Source: an uncultured Bacteroides sp.
Lineage (GTDB): Bacteria > Bacteroidota > Bacteroidia > Bacteroidales > Bacteroidaceae
Direction of reading: 5' to 3'
DNA length: 41,110 nt
Assembly (NCBI GenBank): GCA_900555635.1
Contig: USLU01000044.1
Span: forward strand, 1 to 41,110
Shown here one piece after another: positions 34,881-41,110 of this stretch; positions within the stretch are counted from its first letter, which is position 1, and each line of letters begins with the position of its first letter. Made by a program: the position numbers and the translations under genes. Below the pieces are notes generated by a model, which searched no databases, had not been told where the DNA came from, and saw only the letters and a list, made by a program, of their open reading frames with translations.

Positions 34881-35960
34881 ATGAAGAAGTTATATATATC
34901 CATAGCTTTTTTATTGGCTTTCACTTTCCAGACCTCTGCGCAATTGCAGGGGCTGGAAGTTGTGAAGGTGCCCGAAGCTATGCAACCTTATTCCGGAGAA
35001 TATGTAAATATCCCGAATGTAGAAAGATATAAAACACTAAAATGTGATTTTCATGTTCATACCATCTTTTCGGATGGAGACGTCAGACCGGAGATTCGTG
35101 TGTGGGAAGGTGCCGGGCGTGGACTGGATGTGATTGCTATAACCGATCACTTGGAATATCGTCCACATAAGTTTATCACAGGCGATTATAATGAATCTTA
35201 TAAATTAGCTAAAACCATTGAAGCTAGTTCGAATGTGATTGTGATACCCGGGGCTGAGATAACTCGCTCCAAACCTATTGGTCATCTCAACGCACTCTTT
35301 TTGAAAGATGCGAATGCACTGGTGGTAGATGATCCGTTGGTAGCGATAGATAAAGCTTTAGAGCAGGGCGCTTTTATTATGTGGAATCATCCGGGCTGGC
35401 CAAACGACACGAGCACTATTTATAATATCCATAAAGAATTAATTAAAAAGAAGAAAATACATGGCGTAGAGTTAGTGAACGGATTTGAATATTATCCGAA
35501 AGCTTTTAATTATTGCAAGGACTACAACTTGACGTATATGGGCAACACTGACATTCATGGTGTGTATAAACAAACTTATCGTACAGATAAACAGTATGGC
35601 CCGATGACAATTGTCTTTGCAAAAGAGCGCTCATTGGAAGGTGTGAAAGAGGCATTGTTTGCCGGACGTTCTGTTGTGAAATTCGGAGATATTCTGATTG
35701 GTTCGGAGAAGAACTTAGGATCGTTAGTCAAAGCTTGTTTGGTATACGAGGTCAAGGAGATTCATGGCAATCAAGCAACCGTAAAGGTGACAAATAAGTC
35801 TACATTGAACTTTGATATTTTACTGGATAATAAAGCCGGTACCATTCTGGGAAACGCTACGGTAGAATTTAAAGTCCGTTTGGATGATAAGGTGAAGTTT
35901 ACTAATACACATATTACAGATAATAGTCAGTTGGTGATTGACATTGCTTCGTTACGATAA
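34881..35960 (+). CDS. Exported PHP-domain phosphoesterase (Sb-PDE-like)
   Basis: A 359-residue protein with a Sec signal ending near residue 20 (QTSAQ). The PHP metal site is complete: DFHVH (H58, H60), ITDH (D89, H90), GAEIT (E126), H135, WNHPGW (H170) and GNTDIH (D224, H226). PHP enzymes hydrolyse phosphoesters with a trinuclear metal site; the exported relatives I recall are phosphodiesterases. Here it probably cleaves a phosphodiester or phosphomonoester on the glycan in the periplasm. Its position directly behind GH27 suggests the phosphate and the galactose belong to one substrate. A beta-sandwich-like tail covers the last 80 residues. Confidence 0.82.
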   Translation: MKKLYISIAFLLAFTFQTSAQLQGLEVVKVPEAMQPYSGEYVNIPNVERYKTLKCDFHVHTIFSDGDVRPEIRVWEGAGRGLDVIAITDHLEYRPHKFITGDYNESYKLAKTIEASSNVIVIPGAEITRSKPIGHLNALFLKDANALVVDDPLVAIDKALEQGAFIMWNHPGWPNDTSTIYNIHKELIKKKKIHGVELVNGFEYYPKAFNYCKDYNLTYMGNTDIHGVYKQTYRTDKQYGPMTIVFAKERSLEGVKEALFAGRSVVKFGDILIGSEKNLGSLVKACLVYEVKEIHGNQATVKVTNKSTLNFDILLDNKAGTILGNATVEFKVRLDDKVKFTNTHITDNSQLVIDIASLR

Positions 35961-36336
35961 TTAGCGTGACTTTGATACATTGCAACTGTTTGATTTATTG
36001 GTTTACTTGGTGTATATAGTAAATGTACTTGCTATACAGTAGCACTTTATTTAGTAGTACAGTGGCACTTTATTTAGTAGTACAGTAACACTTTATTAGT
36101 GATACAGTACCGCTTTATTAGTGATACAGTGCTGCTTTATTACTAATAAAGTGATACTGTACAGCTAATAAAAAAAAATAAAGTAATAAGTCTTTGTTAA
36201 TCAATTGTTTGCTTTTAGTGGTTTATCGAGCTGATATGGATATATCAAGAGGGTAAGGCGTTGCCTTTATTATTCAAATGTCAGACTGAAGAATTGTACA
36301 TGAAAGAAAGAGTCAGTGAACAATAATTTATTTACT
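35961..36336. other. 376-bp intergenic region
   Basis: The region between the PHP gene and the MG2/plug-like gene contains the repeat array, an A-rich run after it, and a small AAGGC/GCCTT hairpin near 36256-36268. No -7 box of the consensus type was found close to the next gene. Confidence 0.6.
36036..36160. repeat. Tandem array of five 22-23-bp repeats ending in an inverted copy
   Basis: Units begin with ACAGT at 36036, 36059, 36082, 36104 and 36126 and share the core ACAGTnnCACTTTATT(T)AGT. Units 1-2 are 23 bp, units 3-5 are 22 bp. The last unit runs into its inverted copy: CTTTATTA-C-TAATAAAG, then GTGATACTGT to 36160, so the end forms a long hairpin. There are no spacers of CRISPR type and no ORF through it. 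Confidence 0.85.
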
Positions 36337-39192
36337 ATGAATAAGATACTATTATTTTTGCTTGTATGCAGTTACACTATTTTGGTTAGTGGTAAGACTG
36401 AAATGACTTCATTGTTAAAGCAGGAGAAGATTTATATTCATACGGATAAACCTTTCTATCTGATGGGAGATACCATTTGGATAAAGGGCTATCTGGTGGA
36501 TGCTCAAACCCATAAGGAGCAGGATGTTCAAAGCCGCTTTATACATGTGGAACTGATAAATGACAAAAATAAGGTATTGTTACGAAAGAAGCTGATGGCT
36601 GAGGAAGGAGTGTATCGTAACTTCTTTTCATTAGAAAATGATATACCCGAAGGGCGATATATGTTGCGTGCCTATACAAACTATATGCGCAATGAAGATG
36701 AATCTTTCTTTTATACAAAGCAGATTACTGTTTATGAGAATATGAGCTCTTTGTTAGTGCTCAATGTGCGCCATGAAGTAGATAAAGGTAAACGATATGC
36801 TATTGTAACCTTGTCACAAAAAAATGGTGAACCGTATGCGGGTAAACAGGTGGAATATATGATTCGCACCCAAGAATATGAAAATAAGATACTACAAAAA
36901 AGGACTGACAAAGCGGGGGAAATCCGTATTCTAATACCACAAAAGCAGGACTTGCCTCAATATATAGAAATAAGTCTGAAAGACGATGGTTTGAATATTA
37001 CACGTAAAATAGACTTGCCCGATGTGTACGATTATCATGTTGGCTTCTATCCGGAAGGAGGGCATCTTTTATCCGGTGTGGAACAGATTATAGCATTCAA
37101 AGCAGAGTCTACTGCCGGCATTTCTCCTTTAATCAAGGGGCATGTAATCAATCAGGTCGGAGATACACTTGCTTCTTTTCAAAGTGAGCACGAAGGTATC
37201 GGCTCGTTCACTTTAGTGGCTCAAGCCGGTGATTCTCTTTCGGCAGTTACGATGGATGAATCAGGCGTGGAGAAACAATTTGCATTGCCGTCTGCGGTTG
37301 CTGATAAAATAGCACTATCCGTGGCTCAGGATGATTCATTGATGCATTACCGGCTTTGTTTACCGAAAAATCAAATCCTGAAAGAAGAATTAGAGCTATT
37401 GGCACATGTACGCGGACAAATTGTTTTTCGGAATAAGATTTCATCAGAACAATTGTCGGGTAGTTTTTCAAAAAGAGATGTGCCTGAAGGGATTGTTCAC
37501 TTCACGGTTTTCAATGCCAACGAAGAAGCGTTGACTGAACGGCTTGCATTTGTCCATCGAGACGAACCAATGTTTCAGGTTGCGGTATTTGGCTCTTCTA
37601 CAGAACCCCGGTCATTACTAAAGTTAGGCATAAAGCTACTCGATGCCGATTACAATCCTCTTCAAGGGAACTTTTCTATGAGTGTTACGGATAACTTTGC
37701 CGTACCGCCGGAGCAGGATAATGAAGATATACGAAGTACCTTGCTGCTTACATCCGATTTGAAAGGTTGTATTCCTACACCCGGTTATTATCTGGAGCAT
37801 TCTACACCCCAGTGTGTGAAGCATCTCGACCAGTTGATGCTGACCCAAGGATGGACTCGTTTTCAGAGTAGTGCTTTATTGCATCCTATTAAGGAAGACT
37901 CCGCCGATTGGAAACCTGAACAAGTACAGATTATTTCGGGAAGTCTGAAAGGCTTCTTCAACAAGAAGACTCGAAAACCCATAAAGATATCGGTAGCGGT
38001 ACCCAAATACGGAAGGGTAAATACAGTAATTTCAGACAAGAACGGGGAGTTCAATATAACACATGATTGTCCTGATATGACCGGCTTCATAATCACTCCT
38101 TCACGCAAGAAAGCAGATTTGTATACTGTAGAATTGAAGGAGGATACTTATCCGGCGGTCACTCAACTAAAGTGGAAATCGGAAGGTAAAGCAAAGGCAT
38201 CTTCTGAATATATGTATGAGGTTCAGGAAGGATACAAGATAGTAGACGGAGAGAAAGTCTATCAGATGGCTGAGGTTGTGATTCAAGGAGTCTCACCGCT
38301 TGCCGGTTATTCCTACAAATCTGTAAATAAAACTTTTATCGAACAGCAGAAGGCAGGAAATGCTTTGGAATTATTGAATCAGATGCCTGAAGTCTGTATC
38401 TATAGGGTAATGAAGAAGAGGAATAGGGATGGAGTACCCGTCCCTACGGGAGAGCGACATGTAGGATTGCTTAAACGCGATTTCTTTATAGAGGATTATT
38501 TGAGGACGGATGCAGACTTAGTTCCTAGAAAAACAGGAGGATCATCGAATCCTAAAAATCCAACTAAGGAACAAAAAGTTGGAGACTTGTCTACAAATCC
38601 TGTGTTGAAACCGGCACAGCAGGCAGGTCTTACTCAGGATGGGCGTCAATGCGCGAGAGTAAGTGTTTTTGTGGATGGTGTGAAAGTAGAAAATGAAAAT
38701 AATTTGGAGAAGTTACAAGCTTCGGATGTACAGTTTATTGATATGCTCAATAATCCGGAACTGCGGGCAGAAGAGAATACTTTGTCAAACTTTGCACGTA
38801 ACAGAAAACACGCGTGGAGCATTGATGATGATTCTGAATATAAAGATTTATATAGCCAAAGTATTCAAATTACTACTTCCCGGTTGAACCGGGGAAGATT
38901 TGTAGAAAGTCTACCTCATGTGCTTCATGTTGTACCTTTAGGATATGCCGAACAGGCAGAGTTTTACTCTCCAAGATACCCGACGAGTGAAAGCCGGAAA
39001 GTAATAGATTCTGATATGCGATCCACCATCTATTGGACACCGGATTTGAGACTGAATGAGCAAGGTGAAACTGCACTTTCGTTTTATACGGCAGATCGTT
39101 CGTCCAATTATACTGTACTGATAGAAGGGGTAACCGCTGAAGGTATAGTATGCAGATATGTGAAACAGATCAAAGGAAAAAGGGGGCATTAA
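36337..39192 (+). CDS. Large MG2/plug-like exported protein
   Basis: A 951-residue exported protein, taking ATG 36337 (MNKILLFLLVCSYTILVSG, a clean signal peptide) over an in-frame GTG at 36316. The N-terminus matches the alpha-2-macroglobulin MG2 pattern (IYIHTDKPFYLMGDTIWIKGY), followed by several beta-sandwich segments. Near residues 660-790 it looks like a degenerate TonB-receptor plug (AGNALELLNQMPEVCIYR, VFVDGVKVENENNLEKL), but no beta-barrel follows. The C-terminus returns to a beta-sandwich (STIYWTPDLRLNEQGETALSFYTADRSSNYTV). Such proteins recur in Bacteroidota and have no established role; a cell-envelope partner of a SusC-like complex is one possibility. Confidence 0.7.
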   Translation: MNKILLFLLVCSYTILVSGKTEMTSLLKQEKIYIHTDKPFYLMGDTIWIKGYLVDAQTHKEQDVQSRFIHVELINDKNKVLLRKKLMAEEGVYRNFFSLENDIPEGRYMLRAYTNYMRNEDESFFYTKQITVYENMSSLLVLNVRHEVDKGKRYAIVTLSQKNGEPYAGKQVEYMIRTQEYENKILQKRTDKAGEIRILIPQKQDLPQYIEISLKDDGLNITRKIDLPDVYDYHVGFYPEGGHLLSGVEQIIAFKAESTAGISPLIKGHVINQVGDTLASFQSEHEGIGSFTLVAQAGDSLSAVTMDESGVEKQFALPSAVADKIALSVAQDDSLMHYRLCLPKNQILKEELELLAHVRGQIVFRNKISSEQLSGSFSKRDVPEGIVHFTVFNANEEALTERLAFVHRDEPMFQVAVFGSSTEPRSLLKLGIKLLDADYNPLQGNFSMSVTDNFAVPPEQDNEDIRSTLLLTSDLKGCIPTPGYYLEHSTPQCVKHLDQLMLTQGWTRFQSSALLHPIKEDSADWKPEQVQIISGSLKGFFNKKTRKPIKISVAVPKYGRVNTVISDKNGEFNITHDCPDMTGFIITPSRKKADLYTVELKEDTYPAVTQLKWKSEGKAKASSEYMYEVQEGYKIVDGEKVYQMAEVVIQGVSPLAGYSYKSVNKTFIEQQKAGNALELLNQMPEVCIYRVMKKRNRDGVPVPTGERHVGLLKRDFFIEDYLRTDADLVPRKTGGSSNPKNPTKEQKVGDLSTNPVLKPAQQAGLTQDGRQCARVSVFVDGVKVENENNLEKLQASDVQFIDMLNNPELRAEENTLSNFARNRKHAWSIDDDSEYKDLYSQSIQITTSRLNRGRFVESLPHVLHVVPLGYAEQAEFYSPRYPTSESRKVIDSDMRSTIYWTPDLRLNEQGETALSFYTADRSSNYTVLIEGVTAEGIVCRYVKQIKGKRGH

Positions 39193-39217
39193 GAAAAACT
39201 AAATAGCTAATTATTAA

Positions 39218-40429
39218 ATGAAAAACAATTGTGTCATGAAAAGAAAATTCTTGTGTTTATTATTTGTAGTGTTTACTTTTATATCAGTTCGTGCTGATGG
39301 TGTCGATTCATTAGCATTAACTCCTCCCATGGGATGGAATAGTTGGAATTGCTTCAGCTGTGATATCAATGAGAACCAAATTCGTGAGATTGCCGATTTG
39401 ATGGTATCAACAGGTATGAAAGATGCCGGTTATGAATATCTTAATATTGATGATTGCTGGCAAGTGGGCCGTGATAAGGATGGAAATATTGTTGTAGACG
39501 AAAAGCATTTCCCTTCAGGTATCAAAGCATTAGCCGACTATATTCATTCCAAAGGCTTGAAGTTTGGTATTTACTCGTGTGCAGGTTCAATGACTTGTGC
39601 CGGACGTCCCGGAAGCCGTGGACACCAATTTCAGGATGCGCTTAAATATGCCGAGTGGGGAGTTGATTTTTTGAAATATGACTGGTGTTTCGATGAAGGA
39701 CAAAGTCCGCAGGCTGCTTATAAAACCATGAGTGACGCTTTGAAAGCCAGTGGACGCCCCATCTTATTCTCTATTTGTGAATGGGGAAATAGTCAACCGT
39801 GGACTTGGGCAAAAGGTATCGGACATATGTGGAGAACAACAGGTGATATTATCAATGCTTTTAAGGGTATCAATTATTGGGGTGCTTGTGGTGTAGTCGA
39901 AATCATAGACAAGAATGCTGAGTTGTATAAGTATGCAGGCCCGGGGCATTGGAACGATCCTGATATGCTGCAAGTAGGTAATGGGGTGTTGACTATGGAT
40001 GAAAACCGTTCGCACTTCACCATGTGGTGTATGTTGGCGGCTCCGTTGCTGGCTGGCAACGATTTGCGAAAGATGGATAAAGAGACACTTGCCATTCTGA
40101 CCGATCCGGAAGTGATTGCCATTGACCAGGATAAATTAGGCAAACAAGGTGTGCGTTACATGAAAGTCGGCGAACATGAAACTTGGGTGAAACAACTATC
40201 CAATGGTGAAGCAGCTGTTTGTTTCTTCAACCGTGACGAAGAGCCTTGGACGTTAGAAACCATTCTTTCGAAAGAAAATCTTTCATGTGCAGATGTTCGT
40301 TTTTGGGAGAAAGCGTATGAAGTGCGTGATGTCTGGAAACGGAAAAATATTGGAACGACTTCTGATAAAATGAAGTTCGTCATTCCTGCTCATGGAGTTG
40401 TATTATTGAAACTAACTCCGAAGAAATAG
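39218..40429 (+). CDS. GH27 alpha-galactosidase, single domain
   Basis: A 403-residue exported enzyme with a signal ending near residue 26 (SVRADG). ATG 39236 (MKRKFLC) is an alternative start. The barrel begins directly with TPPMGWNSWNC and continues with YLNIDDCW, FLKYDWC (nucleophile Asp155), WGNSQPW, GPGHWNDPDML (acid/base in D247-P-D249) and APLLAGND. A short all-beta C-domain ends it. Unlike the upstream GH27 it has no added binding domain and no lipobox, so it is probably a periplasmic enzyme finishing imported oligosaccharides. The paired GH27 genes point strongly to alpha-galactosyl or similar ends in the substrate. Confidence 0.93.
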   Translation: MKNNCVMKRKFLCLLFVVFTFISVRADGVDSLALTPPMGWNSWNCFSCDINENQIREIADLMVSTGMKDAGYEYLNIDDCWQVGRDKDGNIVVDEKHFPSGIKALADYIHSKGLKFGIYSCAGSMTCAGRPGSRGHQFQDALKYAEWGVDFLKYDWCFDEGQSPQAAYKTMSDALKASGRPILFSICEWGNSQPWTWAKGIGHMWRTTGDIINAFKGINYWGACGVVEIIDKNAELYKYAGPGHWNDPDMLQVGNGVLTMDENRSHFTMWCMLAAPLLAGNDLRKMDKETLAILTDPEVIAIDQDKLGKQGVRYMKVGEHETWVKQLSNGEAAVCFFNRDEEPWTLETILSKENLSCADVRFWEKAYEVRDVWKRKNIGTTSDKMKFVIPAHGVVLLKLTPKK

Positions 40430-40476
40430 GGTGAGCGAATAGATTAACTGACGATGTATATCCAATAAGCTTTGTT

Positions 40477-41110
40477 ATGAGAAAACTGAACAATATATCA
40501 GGAAGGATAGCATATATCTTTCTTTTTCTGTTAGTGAGTGGAACAGTAGTAGCTGAGAACCTTATCTCACCTAATGGCAATCTTCGGCTCAATTTCTTTG
40601 TGAATGCGCAAGGAGAGCCGGTGTATGAGCTTTTCTACAAAGAAAGGCCTGTTGTAAAACCCTCTAAGTTAGGTCTGGAGTTGCAAAACTCCCCTAGCTT
40701 GATGGATGGTTTTACCGTGGCAGAAACTAAACGTTCTACTTTTGATGAAACCTGGCAACCTGTGTGGGGAGAAGTGAAGGAAATACGTAACCACTATAAT
40801 GAATTAGCGGTTACTTTAAACCAAGAGGCTCAAAAGCGGAATATTATCATTCGGTTCAGACTTTACGATGATGGCCTCGGTTTCCGTTATGAATTTCCTC
40901 TTCAGTCCGGTTTGAACTATTTTATTGTTAAAGAAGAGCATACACAGTTTGCTATGACCGACGATCATACTGCTTTCTGGATACCGGGTGATTATGATAC
41001 TCAAGAGTATAACTACACGGAATCCAAGTTGACGGAAATACGTGAATTGATGAAATCCGCAGTTACGGAGAATGCTTCGCAAACGGTATTTTCACCGACG
41101 GGAGTTCAAT
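40477..41110 (+). CDS. GH97 family glycosidase, N-terminal part (cut by window end)
   Basis: The reading frame opens at ATG 40477 and is still open at the window edge after 211 codons. A signal peptide covers about residues 1-27 (VSGTVVAEN). The rest matches the GH97 N-terminal super-sandwich: SPNGNLRLNF, PVYELFYKERPVVKPSKLGLEL, TWQPVWGE, and the strongly conserved DDGLGFRYEFP. GH97 includes inverting alpha-glucosidases (SusB) and retaining alpha-galactosidases; the residues that separate them lie beyond the window. It begins 47 bp after the second GH27 stop and is probably co-transcribed. Confidence 0.88.
   Translation, partial: MRKLNNISGRIAYIFLFLLVSGTVVAENLISPNGNLRLNFFVNAQGEPVYELFYKERPVVKPSKLGLELQNSPSLMDGFTVAETKRSTFDETWQPVWGEVKEIRNHYNELAVTLNQEAQKRNIIIRFRLYDDGLGFRYEFPLQSGLNYFIVKEEHTQFAMTDDHTAFWIPGDYDTQEYNYTESKLTEIRELMKSAVTENASQTVFSPTGVQ

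Noticed and set aside
36036..36160. Possible CRISPR array
   Set aside because: Units are 22-23 bp head to tail with no unique spacers, the units vary, and no cas genes are in the window.

Overview
The window looks like a Bacteroides-type gut Bacteroidota chromosome. The evidence is AT-rich DNA, a SusC/SusD pair, lipoproteins with acidic residues after the lipidated Cys, several -7 elements of the form TAnnTTTG, and a UpxY/NusG-like gene beside exopolysaccharide export genes. No rRNA, integrase, transposase or CRISPR array was seen. I do not assign a species.

Layout. (1) 1-511 is non-coding with several hairpins. (2) 512-4021, minus strand: an aryl-acid module of a phenylacetate-CoA ligase (paaK-type) and both subunits of indolepyruvate:ferredoxin oxidoreductase (iorB, iorA). 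(3) 4098-5333, minus strand: mltG (septal/lateral glycan-strand terminase) and a tRNA-Thr(CGU). (4) 5526-11766, plus strand: a surface-polysaccharide module of a degenerate CapD/WbpM-like protein, a six-SLBB export protein, a Wzz-like chain-length protein, a short UpxY/NusG-like protein and a WbuC-type cupin. (5) 11763-12971, minus strand: a ROK repressor facing a long operon. (6) 13388-26383, plus strand: nine tightly packed genes: DUF4434-like, metallophosphoesterase, MFS sugar porter, AGE epimerase, DUF4434-like, SASA-type acetylesterase, a metallophosphoesterase-DUF4434 fusion, an ADP-ribosylglycohydrolase-like lipoprotein and a fourth DUF4434-like protein. (7) 26615-32737: SusC, SusD and a surface glycan-binding lipoprotein. 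(8) 32870-41110: GH27 with extra binding domains, a PHP phosphoesterase, a tandem-repeat array, a large MG2/plug-like protein, a second GH27 and the start of a GH97 enzyme, cut by the window edge.

Regions 5-8 read as one polysaccharide utilization locus. SusC/D and the surface lipoprotein would bind and import a glycan. Two GH27 enzymes and the GH97 would remove alpha-linked galactose or glucose. The esterase would remove acetyl groups, three phosphoesterases from two superfamilies would remove phosphate or cut phosphodiesters, and the MFS porter and epimerase would handle a released sugar, possibly an amino sugar. The unexplained core is the DUF4434-like proteins: four in one operon, with two invariant Glu placed as in retaining TIM-barrel glycosidases, one fused to a phosphatase. 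I infer a system for a phosphorylated, O-acetylated, alpha-galactosylated glycan; the substrate cannot be read from the sequence.
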